NCBI GenBank assembly: GCA_963676095.1 | Contig: OY781040.1 | Span: 2,976,001-3,040,000, forward strand | Direction: 5' to 3' | Length of the DNA: 64,000 nucleotides | Source: G963676095 sp963676095 | GTDB lineage: Bacteria > Bacteroidota > Bacteroidia > Bacteroidales > Prolixibacteraceae | In this document: positions 54,246 through 63,116 of the stretch, piece after piece | Layout: each line of letters begins with the position of its first letter | How positions within the stretch are numbered: position 1 is the stretch's first letter | The notes under the pieces: generated by a model | Told to the model about the DNA's origin: nothing | Databases searched by the model: none | What the model saw: the letters and a program-made list of their open reading frames with translations, nothing else | Position numbers and translations under genes: made by a program

Positions 54246-55508
54246 ATGAAAATAAATGATCTAACTTGCCTATCGGTAATAGTTGTATTAATTGCATTAG
54301 TTTTTAGTCCATCTATCAATAACAGTTTTTTATATTCATGGGATGACCAATGGATGTTAATGAATCAATATACAGAAGGTGGAGTTAATATGAGTAATCT
54401 TCATGGAATACTTCTCAATTTTTATCATGGACAATACGCACCATTAACCCAATATTTATTCCTAATTATTTATTCCATGTACGGATATAATCCGTTACCA
54501 TTCCACTTAGCGAGTATTGCATTACACTCCATTAATGCTTGTTTTGTTTACTATATTATCCTTCGTCTTTTTAGTCAAACAAACCGAACCTTTCCTATAA
54601 CAATGGATACAAGAATAGTCGCCCTTTTAACTGCTCTTATTTTTTCAATTCATCCTTTAAATGTCGAATCAGTTGCATGGATAAGCGCAATTAAGGTTCC
54701 ATTATACAGTTTCTTTTATTTTGCTGCTACGATGTCATTTCTCTCTTTTTTAAAAAAAGGAGGATATGTATATTATATACTATCATTCCTATTCTTTATT
54801 CTTTCGTTTGGAGCGAAGGAACAAGCCGTTGTTTTTCCAATATGGCTAGGTCTGATATTTTGGATATTAGGCTACAATATCAAAGAAAGGCAGGTGTGGT
54901 TTAAAATTATTCCATTTCTTATTCTTGCTGTTTTTTTTGGTATAGTGACATTACTTTCCCAGTATACAGCAGGAGAAGGTGAACTATCTGCAAGTTACAC
55001 TTTCCCAATTTGGCAAAGAATCATATATGGAAGTTTTTCTTTTATGGAATATATATATAAATTTATTTTTCCATATAAATTATTAATTCTCTATCCCTTC
55101 CCCATTACTGGAACCGGAGAAGTACCTAAGTGGCTGCTAATATATCCTTTGTCAATTATACTTATACTTATTACTCTATGGCATTCTTTAAAAAAATTGC
55201 CATTTTTGTTCGGTTTATTATTCTTTCTGATACATATTGTTATTACGTTGCACTTCATTTCCATTTCTAGATCTGCAATCATCGCAGATCGCTATATATA
55301 CATAGCTGGTATTGGGCTAGCCTTTACCCTTTCATATTATTTATACATTTTTTATGAAAAATTATATAAACTGAAAAAGATCTTATTTTTTCTATTGGTA
55401 GGTACTTGTTTGATCTACTGGATCACCTATTCGAACATAAGATGCAGAATGTGGTATAATAGTGATACCATAAAAAAAGAATTAATTGATAAAATAAATA
55501 AGAATTAA
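54246..55508 (+). CDS. GT-C-fold membrane protein resembling TMTC/DUF1736 mannosyltransferases
   Basis: This 420-residue membrane protein has about ten helices. Its first periplasmic loop has an acidic pair in YSWDDQWML, and a second loop reads SIHPLNVESVAWISAIKVPLY, a pattern seen in O-mannosyltransferase-like TMTC and related bacterial proteins. Those usually carry TPR repeats at the C-terminus; this one stops without them. The substrate is unknown. Low GC sets it apart from the core genome. It begins 4 bp from a truncated divergent GT87-like gene and is followed by the cysteine-rich peptide gene. Confidence 0.65.
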   Translation: MKINDLTCLSVIVVLIALVFSPSINNSFLYSWDDQWMLMNQYTEGGVNMSNLHGILLNFYHGQYAPLTQYLFLIIYSMYGYNPLPFHLASIALHSINACFVYYIILRLFSQTNRTFPITMDTRIVALLTALIFSIHPLNVESVAWISAIKVPLYSFFYFAATMSFLSFLKKGGYVYYILSFLFFILSFGAKEQAVVFPIWLGLIFWILGYNIKERQVWFKIIPFLILAVFFGIVTLLSQYTAGEGELSASYTFPIWQRIIYGSFSFMEYIYKFIFPYKLLILYPFPITGTGEVPKWLLIYPLSIILILITLWHSLKKLPFLFGLLFFLIHIVITLHFISISRSAIIADRYIYIAGIGLAFTLSYYLYIFYEKLYKLKKILFFLLVGTCLIYWITYSNIRCRMWYNSDTIKKELIDKINKN

Positions 55509-55666
55509 GATGGATATACTACTTATATATCAAGATATTAACAGTGTTTTGGGGTGTTTGTTGTTTTATTTAAAGCTTATACAAATTTGATCAAATTTTC
55601 ATTAAAATATTATATATATAGAATAATGTTTGGTCTCTTATATCGATTAATTTAAAATTTTCTACT

Positions 55667-56053
55667 ATGAAAAAGTTAATTACACCATTCATTGGATTAA
55701 TTACAATGATGATTTTGATGTTTTCAAATTACAATTATGCAGACAATGATTATGGACTTAAAGAAAACAACCTCTTTTTGGTACAAGCAACGACAACAGG
55801 CAGTACAGATGAAACAGGAGGAACAGGTGGAGAAAAAATAAAAACTTGTCGTAGCGTTGATTGTACAGGAACATGGACCGGGACAGCAGATGCAAATGGA
55901 TGTATTACGATTTTTGGGAAAAAAATGTGCAATTTCTCTGCAAACCTAAAAGTAACTTTTACATATTTTGGCAGGAAAGAAAATTGTGCAGGAGGCAGTG
56001 ACTGGTACGATTGTGATGCATGCCAAAAAGACTGTGTACCTTCGGAAACATAA
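55667..56053 (+). CDS. Cysteine-rich secreted peptide (NVEALA-like)
   Basis: This 128-residue protein starts with a signal-peptide-like segment (MKKLITPFIGLITMMILMFS). It continues NLFLVQATTTGSTDETGGTG, which resembles the leader/linker of NVEALA-domain peptides of Bacteroidota, and then a compact domain with eight cysteines (CRSVDC, MC, ENC, YDC, DAC, KDC). An even number of cysteines after export suggests disulfide bonds. It is followed by a beta-propeller lipoprotein and a CxxC protein, the usual neighbours of NVEALA genes as I recall them. Function is unknown; an exported peptide or surface factor is possible. Confidence 0.6.
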   Translation: MKKLITPFIGLITMMILMFSNYNYADNDYGLKENNLFLVQATTTGSTDETGGTGGEKIKTCRSVDCTGTWTGTADANGCITIFGKKMCNFSANLKVTFTYFGRKENCAGGSDWYDCDACQKDCVPSET

Positions 56054-56212
56054 TTCGAAATTTTAAGCTAACTATGTGAGAAATTTCTACCAATATGGCT
56101 CTTGATAAAAACATCAAGATGCCTGATATATTAATACTAATCTGAATCATTTTGCGCCTTAACAAACCATCTTACTCGCCAATCTTTAAATTTTTACAGT
56201 AAATAGTAGATC

Positions 56213-57442
56213 ATGGATATCAAAAACAACAACAATTATCAATGGAAACAAGTTATTTTAACATTTACTATTTTTGGCATTCTTATGGTTAATTGCAGTA
56301 GAAAAAAAAATATAGAAAAAAGCAATATCATCGAAAGTCAAATTACAATTATCAAACCAAGTTTCGAATTTATACAGCCAAATATTTCTACAATCATTGA
56401 TACAGTTAAATTTGTAAAACTAGAACTCTCAGAAAAATCAATCATTGGAAATATTAATAAAGTAGTCATTTATAATGATCTCATTTACATATTAGACAAT
56501 CAAACATACTCAATTTTTGTATTTAATCTTGAAGGGAAGTTTATCTTTAAGATTTCAAAGGTTGGGAATGGCCCTGGAGAATATAAACGATTGGATTTCT
56601 TTGATATTGACAACAAAAACGATCAAATTGTATTGACTGATTTGTTAGGGTATTGGATCCTACGATATGATTTAATTGGAAATTATATTTCCCGAAAAAA
56701 AATTCCTTTCTGGCTGGAAGGAGTTGCTCCCGTTTCTGAAAAAGGGTACATAGTTTATGCAAATTACAGAGATAATAAACGGATTTTTGAGCAGGAATAT
56801 AATATACTCTATTTGGACTCTACTATGAAGATTACCAAAGCCTATTTCCCATATAATTCATCAGATTTTTATAATCCAAGGATATTATTCTCTACTCCTC
56901 AGTACGGATCATTTTATACTTACAACAAAAAAAGATATTTCTTCTCACCCTATAAGACTCAGGTTTATCAGGTTGCAGATGAAGGGTTAATCCCAAAATA
57001 CTCTTTCGACTTTGACGGGAAAAATTTCAATGAAGAATATCTGGATCAAAAAACAAGGCTAAAAGACTATATGGATTTTGGTGATTTTTATAAGTTAGGC
57101 AACATTCTTGAGAATGATAATTTTGTAATTTTCTCCTTTTACGAAGAATCAACTCCTATTGGTCATTTTGGATATTACTCAAAAAATAGTGGTACAACAA
57201 TTTGTGGTGCTGGTTTTACCATGGGTGAAAATGATTTTTTTCATGGGAGTAATATCGCAACCTATGGTTCGTGGATAGTAGCTGTAATTCAACCAGAAGA
57301 TCTACTTTCATGGGAAAACGATATTGATGACCATAAAACTTCTCCTGAAAATAATTATATCAAATTGAAGAAAAATATAGCGGATCATGTGACATTGGAA
57401 GACAATCCCATATTAATGTTTTACAAACTAAAATCTTTTTAA
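56213..57442 (+). CDS. 6-bladed beta-propeller lipoprotein
   Basis: This 409-residue protein has a lipoprotein-type signal ending in FGILMVNCSRKK (asparagine at -1, tolerated in this phylum). Propeller blades of the form NKVVIYNDLIYILDNQTYSIFVFNLEGKFIFK and KVGNGPGEYKRLDFFDID are the hallmark of the 6-bladed beta-propeller family found beside NVEALA peptides. Role unknown; ligand or peptide binding at the envelope is plausible. It forms a likely operon with the peptide gene (160 bp upstream) and the CxxC gene (12 bp downstream). Confidence 0.82.
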   Translation: MDIKNNNNYQWKQVILTFTIFGILMVNCSRKKNIEKSNIIESQITIIKPSFEFIQPNISTIIDTVKFVKLELSEKSIIGNINKVVIYNDLIYILDNQTYSIFVFNLEGKFIFKISKVGNGPGEYKRLDFFDIDNKNDQIVLTDLLGYWILRYDLIGNYISRKKIPFWLEGVAPVSEKGYIVYANYRDNKRIFEQEYNILYLDSTMKITKAYFPYNSSDFYNPRILFSTPQYGSFYTYNKKRYFFSPYKTQVYQVADEGLIPKYSFDFDGKNFNEEYLDQKTRLKDYMDFGDFYKLGNILENDNFVIFSFYEESTPIGHFGYYSKNSGTTICGAGFTMGENDFFHGSNIATYGSWIVAVIQPEDLLSWENDIDDHKTSPENNYIKLKKNIADHVTLEDNPILMFYKLKSF

Positions 57443-57454
57443 AAGAACTTTCAA

Positions 57455-58111
57455 ATGAAGATTAAAAAACCGATACTAGCTTCAATTTTGATTATTGGTT
57501 TAGCATTATCGTTTCATTTTTCCTATTTACAGCAAAGGAACAAGCATCAAATACTTTTTTTAAAAGATGAAGACTTCATTTTGAAGGAAAGAATTAAAAG
57601 CCTCGTAAGCCTGAGAAGAGAAGAAATTAATCTCGATAATATTTATAATTTTAGTGATACTGTATACGAATCAATAAAAGCTCGAGTAAAAAACGGCACT
57701 TCTAAGGTATTTGTACTAATGATTCCGGAAAATCATTGCAGCGATTGTTTAGATAAAGAATATAAAAGATTAAAGGAACTCCCAATTGGTATTCAGAATA
57801 ATATCATTATTTTAACTAATTTTAAAAAGAATCGGGATACCCGAGTTTTTCTAAGCTTAAAAAAGCTGGAGTATCCCATTTATAATTCTTACGCGAAGGC
57901 GCAGGGCAGGGCCGAAGGTGAGGCAAAAGGAAAAGCTGAAGGTGAAGCAAAAGGGGAGATAAAAGGGAAAGCAGAAGGTCATGAATCAGCCATGGAAACG
58001 GTTATCATAAACGGTTCGAAAAACGGCTTAACTCTCGAACAGCTCCAGTCTGTTACGGGATGGGAGAAAGACAAGATTACCGAAGTATTGAAACGGAACC
58101 ATTTGTTGTAG
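57455..58111 (+). CDS. Membrane-anchored CxxC redoxin-like protein fused to an Rpn nuclease tail
   Basis: Residues 1-145 form an envelope protein: an N-terminal anchor (ASILIIGLALSFHFSYL) and a thioredoxin-like part with the redox motif NHCSDCLDKEY near residue 94. At about base 57890 the sequence changes abruptly to a GC-richer tail, YAKAQGRAEGEAKGKAEGE onward, ending GLTLEQLQSVTGWEKDKITE. This repeat-rich tail and helical end are typical of the C-terminus of Rpn/PD-(D/E)XK nuclease genes. The two parts are in frame, so a chimeric protein could be made, but the redoxin part is probably truncated. The hairpin-rich repeat follows 30 bp later. Confidence 0.72.
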   Translation: MKIKKPILASILIIGLALSFHFSYLQQRNKHQILFLKDEDFILKERIKSLVSLRREEINLDNIYNFSDTVYESIKARVKNGTSKVFVLMIPENHCSDCLDKEYKRLKELPIGIQNNIIILTNFKKNRDTRVFLSLKKLEYPIYNSYAKAQGRAEGEAKGKAEGEAKGEIKGKAEGHESAMETVIINGSKNGLTLEQLQSVTGWEKDKITEVLKRNHLL

Positions 58112-58143
58112 GCTTTCCAGCTTTTTCCCCAGCCCGTTTTTTC

Positions 58144-58452
58144 GGATCAATTGAAAAAGCAGGTGGAGAAAAAGATAAATTTATCGTTGCCTGCCGGGCA
58201 AAATACCCGTTCAATCAGAATTCCGATGTCGTTTCTAATTTTTGCAATCAGGTCCCGCTTCCCGGATCCGGATTCTTTTTAAGCACAAACAAAAACGTTT
58301 TTTGCAATTTCTGTCCTCGGGCCGGACAGGCTCTTCCTTTTCCAGTCGATGAAAAGGAAGCAAAAATCTTGTCAAAACGAACCCTCCGCCGGGCGTTTTG
58401 ACGGCCCCCGCACCGCTCTGTTCTGCATTTGCGGTGGAGTCTTGACGGATTA
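58144..58452 (-). repeat. Hairpin-rich dispersed repeat, copy 3 of 3 (shortened)
   Basis: Identical in most positions to 52430-52735, including the left edge GGATCAATTGAAAAAGCAGG, the CTTCCTTTTC/GAAAAGGAAG stem and GTCAAAACG/CGTTTTGAC. It ends at CTTGACGGATTA, where a family A array begins. Here the repeat lies directly behind an Rpn-like gene tail. Confidence 0.85.
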
Positions 58453-58549
58453 CTGTGTAATCCAGTTGCATTACACGTATAATGCAATCGCATTACACGT
58501 GTAACTCATTTGGATTACACGTATAACACAAATGGTTTATAAGCGTAAC
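58448..58549. repeat. Family A array: about five 22-bp units
   Basis: Palindromic cores at 58470 (ATTACACGTATAAT), 58492 (ATTACACGTGTAAC), 58514 (ATTACACGTATAAC) and 58536 (TTTATAAGCGTAAC) are 22 bp apart with 8-bp spacers, preceded by a degenerate unit at 58448. It sits behind the RhuM stop codon and continues the pattern of the other two family A arrays. Confidence 0.9.
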
Positions 58550-58583
58550 TTTTGAAAATTTATTGTTTAGTAAAACTTCTCTC

Positions 58584-59345
58584 CTATAATTTTGTGAACG
58601 CCGCAACAATACGGTTAAGTTCTTTAATATGTTGTTCGTTTAAATAGTTTTTGGCAACTGAAACATCTGATTTTAATATTTTCCCATCGGGAGCGTGTTT
58701 CCAATTCGTCAATCCCATATATAACTTAGTTGCATCCGCTGAAGAGTATATAATCTCAGCCGCAGTGCTGCCCGTTATTGCCCAATGAAGTTTATTCTGA
58801 ACCGATGCAAAAAAATCTTTGGTCAATGTATCTGTTTTATCATAGTCAATCGATAAGGCATAAATGTCCGTAATTTTTTGGTAGAATCTTCTCTCGCTGG
58901 CCCGAATCTCTCGAATTCGCTCGAGCAACTCATCAAAATAGTCTTTCCCAAAATGCTTACCTTGTTTTAATCGCTCATCATCCAATACGAACCCTTTGGT
59001 TATAAACTCTTTTAAAACTTTTGTTGCCCAAATCCTGAATTTTGTTGCTCTTTTTGAATTTACGCGATATCCAACAGCAATTATGGCATCAAGGTTATAG
59101 AACGTTGTCTTATAGTTTTTACTATCTTCGGCAGTATGTTCCAAAATGGAACTAACTGAATCTTCCTTTAACTCACCGGTTTCAAAGATGTTTTTCAAAT
59201 GTTTTGTAATTGCCGGCCTTTGAATTCCAAATAGCTCTGCTATTTTCTTTTGCGTCATCCAAAAAGTCTCATCGTGATAGAAAACCTCAATTTTTATGTT
59301 ACCATCATCGCCTTGATAAAAAATTATTTCGGATTCTTTTGTCAT
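58584..59345 (-). CDS. RhuM-family protein
   Basis: This 253-residue protein of the virulence RhuM family starts MTKESEIIFYQGDDGNIKIEV and has the Fic-like/BRO-N type core (HDETFWMTQKKIAELFGI, a putative helix-turn-helix) and the conserved YNLDAIIAVGYRVNSKRATKFRIWATKVLKEF. RhuM genes lie on pathogenicity islands and mobile elements; their biochemical function is not established. The last codons and the DNA behind them are part of the repeated module also found at 53.0 kb. Confidence 0.92.
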   Translation of the reverse strand: MTKESEIIFYQGDDGNIKIEVFYHDETFWMTQKKIAELFGIQRPAITKHLKNIFETGELKEDSVSSILEHTAEDSKNYKTTFYNLDAIIAVGYRVNSKRATKFRIWATKVLKEFITKGFVLDDERLKQGKHFGKDYFDELLERIREIRASERRFYQKITDIYALSIDYDKTDTLTKDFFASVQNKLHWAITGSTAAEIIYSSADATKLYMGLTNWKHAPDGKILKSDVSVAKNYLNEQHIKELNRIVAAFTKL

Positions 59346-59931
59346 TTACGTTTTTCTCTCAAATATAAACAATTTCACCTTGTTTCATATTAGCACTGTA
59401 GTGTTGGTATGCATGACCGCCTACGGCCGCGTAAATTAATGTTCAAATATATTTCTGTTTTATTGCCGGGGAAGTGAAATATACTCCTTCTGTCCGGCAC
59501 GATATGTTTATACCTATCAGCTGTCATCAAAATCCATGTTGGCAATGGGATTCTTGAGCTAAAATTATTCCCTCCAATATTGTTGATCCCTATCGTGTTT
59601 GTCACAACTTTACAGCCGTTCCTGTTCTTTCAATAATTTTTCAAGAACCATCAGAATCCCCCGAACCGCAATAATTTTCTCATAACCTCATCTTTTAATT
59701 TCCGTCCTCCCAATTTACGCTAATCTCCCTTAAAGTCAAATAAGTAAATGATAAAATCTTTTACGTTCATTATTCCGGTGAGCAAAGCGATTATTCCAGC
59801 TTGCAAAGCATAAATCCGGGTGTGCAAACTTTGGCTCTGAAAATACAAATTGGCATTCTTTGTTAAATCTGCAAGTAAGTTTGTCCGGGTATATGGCGGA
59901 AAAAGTTTCCTCCAATATGGAAACAGCCTCA
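59346..59931. other. Island spacer without a supported gene
   Basis: Two minus-strand frames of about 70 codons (59390-59605 and 59720-59932) are open, but neither has a family signature, plausible start context or normal composition. I list the region as probably noncoding or decayed DNA between RhuM and the family B array. Confidence 0.55.
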
Positions 59932-60063
59932 TTTATGCGTTAAATACAATTTCTTTATGCATTAAAGAAGAAGTGTTCATGCGTTAAATACAACTTGTTT
60001 ATGCGTTAAAGAAGAGTTGTTTATGTACTAGAGACAGCTCGTTTATGTGTTAATAGGAAGTTG
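59932..60063. repeat. Family B array: six 22-bp units
   Basis: Units begin at 59932 and every 22 bp after it, each with a core like GTTTATGCGTTAAA followed by an 8-bp A- or G-rich spacer (for example TACAACTT, GAAGAGTT). The core is a weaker palindrome than in family A. A degenerate seventh unit may follow. Confidence 0.85.
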
Positions 60064-60146
60064 TCTGTGCTACAACCGGTGCCTTTATCGTTTTCTACCA
60101 GTGCTTTTCCCCATATACTTTTCCCCATATACCGGAAGGATAAAAA

Positions 60147-60344
60147 AAGTACAGTATCTTTTCCGGAAATCTTCGGTATCTTTTTACTAAAAGTCGGGCA
60201 GCTTCTGAGGAAATCTTCCCCATCTTTTGGCGAAAAGTTCAGGGTCTTTTTATAAAATCTGTCCTATCTTTTTATGAAAAGTACGGCGTCTTTCCGCGAA
60301 ATCTTCAGCATCTTTTTACGAAGAGAACAGCATCTTTGACCGTT
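60147..60344. repeat. Family C array: nine 22-bp units, copy 1
   Basis: Nine units of 22 bp in which two variants alternate, starting AAAAGTACGGTATCTTT-like and AAATCTTCAGCATCTTT-like. The array starts inside an A run at 60147. A shorter relative with the same order of units lies at 62933-63083. Between 60345 and 60587 I see no gene. Confidence 0.85.
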
Positions 60345-60587
60345 GCCGGAAATAGTTTACAGATTTCCTTGTTATTCCGGCAAAAGATTTAGACATTCTC
60401 TTTTTATTCTTGCTTTTTGTTTACATCGGTAGGTAAAGGCACCTATACTGTGCCTTGCAAAGGCCCGACCGGGATACTTCCGGACAAACAAAATGAAACT
60501 TCTTACCGAATTTAGGGATGCCGGAACAATACGTTTGCAACACCAACTAATAACAACTATCTTTTGAGTAAACCGGAAGATGAATTA

Positions 60588-61637
60588 TCAATTAATAGTA
60601 ATCAATCGTAGTAGTTCTTTCCCGGAATCGGTAGTTTTATACCTCTGAACAGGGCTGGTTCTCTTATTTGGAAATTCCATTTTCACCCAGCCCAAATCGA
60701 TCAAAGGGTCTAAATACTTTTTTCTGTTTTTTGTATGATTACTCAATCCCATTCTTTCAAAGAGTTCAGTCCTCCTCATTTGCGTAAGCAAGATTCGTAG
60801 TACCTCTCCTACCCGTTGATGAACCTGATCATTAAGTATACCTAAAACTTGGCCACCAGCTTGGTTCGTAAATGCCAAAATTTCTTCTAAATTACTAAAT
60901 ACAAAAGCATTATCTTGGTCACTTTTCTTTTTCTTGATTACATCTCCAGGTATTTCCGGATGGGCGTAAATAACCGTCAGGAAATAAGTGCAATCCCGAT
61001 CGGTTTCCAATAAGGGCTCCGGAGAACCATTGCTTTCCAAAGCCCTATAGATTTTAGGGATACCTGTTCCTCTTCCCTCTGTCAGGTGGAGTTCTTTCAA
61101 AAGATCGCCTATTCTCCTGTTCCTGTAGTCACGTGCTACAATTCTCCGTTGAGTTGCCAGTATTTTTGCATCTACGGGGGGAACCGGCCCGGGGAAGCTT
61201 AATATCTCAATTTGTCCAAGCCAGATTTGTACCTCAATGGGTTTGTCCAACTCATAACTTTTATGGTAGACAGCATTGGAAAGAGCTTCCTCAACTGCTT
61301 CAAACGGGAAATTATAGAAACGATTCGCTTCTGCCCGATGGGGAACTTTTTGTACATGTTCAGCAATGACCTGTTCTTTGATAAAACTGAGTGCATTTAA
61401 TCCTTCGGGAGGCAAAACAGGTCTTCCGTTTTTTTCTGCAATTCCTACTATAACATAGCCACCTCCCCAATTATTTATATCATTGGCAAAGGCGCAAATG
61501 GAATGAAGGATATCTTCAGGATTCCAGCCTTTTTTAAATTTCAGCCGATCCCATTCGATTGCCTGCCCATTTATTAAAATCTCTATGTTAACCGGTAATG
61601 CCATTTTTGCATAGATAAGAATTTTCTTTGCGGTCAA
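60588..61637 (-). CDS. AlbA_2/divergent-ATPase transcriptional regulator-like protein
   Basis: This 349-residue protein of the Schlafen AlbA_2 / HATPase_c_4 type has an N-terminal AlbA_2-like part (ILHSICAFANDINNWGGGYV, IVGIAEKNGRP), a central FPFEAVEEALSNAVYHKSYE motif like the ATPase Bergerat-type box, then RIGDLLKELHLTEGRGTGIPKIYRALESNGSP and a C-terminal winged-helix part. The stretch between the two parts is short, about residues 75-115. Such proteins are common single-gene regulators on islands. The function is unknown. It lies between arrays C1 and D1. Confidence 0.82.
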   Translation of the reverse strand: MTAKKILIYAKMALPVNIEILINGQAIEWDRLKFKKGWNPEDILHSICAFANDINNWGGGYVIVGIAEKNGRPVLPPEGLNALSFIKEQVIAEHVQKVPHRAEANRFYNFPFEAVEEALSNAVYHKSYELDKPIEVQIWLGQIEILSFPGPVPPVDAKILATQRRIVARDYRNRRIGDLLKELHLTEGRGTGIPKIYRALESNGSPEPLLETDRDCTYFLTVIYAHPEIPGDVIKKKKSDQDNAFVFSNLEEILAFTNQAGGQVLGILNDQVHQRVGEVLRILLTQMRRTELFERMGLSNHTKNRKKYLDPLIDLGWVKMEFPNKRTSPVQRYKTTDSGKELLRLITIN

Positions 61638-61748
61638 GTCAGCTGGCTTTGAACTGTTGCGCCGAAAAGTGGCGTTTTAAAATACTGCATAGATCTTCCA
61701 TCAAAAATGACTGAAGAAACAACATTTCCGGAATATCCACCACCCTCC

Positions 61749-61822
61749 CCAACGTTAGTGAGACCCCTTCACAAGCATTAGTGAGGCACGATCACTAACG
61801 TTGGAGAAACGGCCTCACATCC
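61749..61822. repeat. Family D array: three 23-bp units, copy 1
   Basis: Units related to CACTAACGTTAGTG (a perfect 14-bp palindrome) plus a 9-bp spacer such as AGGCACGAT. The units read CAACGTTAGTG, CAAGCATTAGTG and CACTAACGTTGGAG. The same block, longer by one unit, occurs at 63117-63216. Confidence 0.8.
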
Positions 61823-61829
61823 TTATATA

Positions 61830-61915
61830 ATACGAACTACCCCAAATACCGGGCAGAACAGCTCCCTCATGACTGCAAGCTGCGAAACCAAAATTGTAAC
61901 AGTACCGCCTCTTAA
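61830..61915. repeat. Repeat E, copy 2
   Basis: Near-identical to 53089-53172 (starting ATACGAACTACCCCAAATAC), here directly behind family D units. The rest of 61916-62133 holds no supported gene. Confidence 0.8.
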
Positions 61916-62133
61916 ATCGATCAAAGTTCTCTGAATATTTTGGAGAAACTTTAATAGTAAGATACTTTTCCCGTAAAAACAAGACGAGTTTTACCCATGT
62001 CCTGGAACTACTTAATCTGAATCAAATGAATCTGGTCTTCCAACTCAAAAAGTTCTATTTGTCGCCCCTCCATAGCAGCAAACCCCCTTTTGTGCGGTTG
62101 TGCTATTTGTTCAAGCAAGCTGCAGATAATAAG

Positions 62134-62589
62134 TCAAACTATTTCTTGTCCAATAAACATTAGCGTCTTTGTTGCGGGAACGATTACATGAATTTCCCGC
62201 ATTCCGTACTCTCGGTCAAATGGTTCTCGCACTTTCATATCCCCTAATTTGTCTTTCATGCCTTGCCAAACTTTTTCAATATCATCTACAACTAAATAAA
62301 AGGACATTTCCCCAATGTCTGTACCCGCTCGTTGAATGTGTACCGTTAAATTGTCCTTATATAAGATGAAATACGTTTTGTCATCTCGTGCTATTTTGAA
62401 GTCAAGTAAGTTAAGAAAAAAAGATACCGTCCTGTCAAGGTCATAAGATGGTATCATCGGACTTAGTTGCTTTGCTATGTACATTTTATTATCCAGTTTT
62501 GTTTTGTTAAAATGAGACACATTGAAAAAAGGTAATGCCGGTTTTGTTGAATTGTTGGCATTTGTACTGTCTATAGGCATGTCGCGCAC
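62134..62589 (-). CDS. VOC (glyoxalase/bleomycin-resistance) family protein
   Basis: A 151-residue frame with a paired beta-alpha-beta-beta-beta layout (MIPSYDLDRTVSFFLNLLDF, TYFILYKDNLTVHIQRAG, MSFYLVVDDIEKVWQGM, IHVIVPATKTLMFIGQE). The start at 62589 gives about 35 leader residues not typical of the family; MYIAKQLSPMIP, about residue 36, is a likely true start. Substrate unknown. The gene stands alone in the island. Confidence 0.75.
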   Translation of the reverse strand: MRDMPIDSTNANNSTKPALPFFNVSHFNKTKLDNKMYIAKQLSPMIPSYDLDRTVSFFLNLLDFKIARDDKTYFILYKDNLTVHIQRAGTDIGEMSFYLVVDDIEKVWQGMKDKLGDMKVREPFDREYGMREIHVIVPATKTLMFIGQEIV

Positions 62590-62642
62590 CTGCTGAAAGC
62601 TATAGAAAAAACTTAAAAATACAAATAAAAAGCAATAAACAT

Positions 62643-62870
62643 AGCTCAGCAGGTGTATTTTCCCAGAGGGTGCAAGTCCCTCTTATGTGCAGGAGTAACG
62701 TTCTGAAGCATTAGCAAGTGGCAAGCTGGTTTGGGGTGACCCAGGCAGTGAAGGGGGCGGAACGTAAAAAAATGTCCGGTGGACATTTTTAGCGAACGAG
62801 CCAGGTTGCCGGGCAGGAGAAGGCAAAGTCCGGTACTGACGAACAGAAATGGCATACGAGTCTATATGAG
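62643..62870 (+). ncRNA. Probable group II intron 5' domain fragment without its maturase
   Basis: GAGGGTGCAAGTCCCTC, AGCAAGTGGCAAGCTGG followed by GGGGTGACCCAGGCAGTGAA, and GAGAAGGCAAAGTCCGGTAC resemble the domain I region of bacterial group II introns. It also contains a hairpin AAATGTCC-GGT-GGACATTT near 62770. No reverse transcriptase frame follows: by 62933 a family C array starts. The call rests on recalled pattern similarity and needs a structure search. It would be a dead 5' fragment. Confidence 0.55.
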
Positions 62871-62932
62871 GATAATTTTAAAACAGAAACTCACCGGATT
62901 TTATGACCTGTATCAGACCTATTGCTTGCAAA

Positions 62933-63083
62933 AAAAGTACAGTATCTTTTCCGGAAACCTTCGGTATCTTTTTACTAAAAGTCGGGCAGCTTTTGAGGAA
63001 ATCTTCCTCATCTTTTCCTGAAAAGTACGGTATCTTTCCGCGAAATCTTCAGCATCTTCTTACGAAGAGAACAGCATCGACCG
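62933..63083. repeat. Family C array: about seven 22-bp units, copy 2
   Basis: Same order of alternating units as 60147-60344, with two internal units missing and the last truncated at ATCGACCG. The unit at 62955 begins AAACCTTCGG instead of AAATCTTCGG. Confidence 0.85.
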
Positions 63084-63116
63084 TATCCGTGCTTTCCCAA
63101 TCAGAGGAGACGCTCT

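Noticed and set aside
58448..58549. CRISPR array considered for the 22-bp repeat arrays
   Set aside because: The repeated core is 14 bp, the spacers are only 8 bp, cores vary, and no cas genes are present.
59390..59932. Two ~70-codon frames near 59.4-59.9 kb as genes
   Set aside because: There are no recognisable domains, weak start context, and they lie in a spacer region next to an array.
62643..62870. A small protein gene on the minus strand at 62646-62855
   Set aside because: The sequence fits a structured RNA fragment better, and the frame has no family features.
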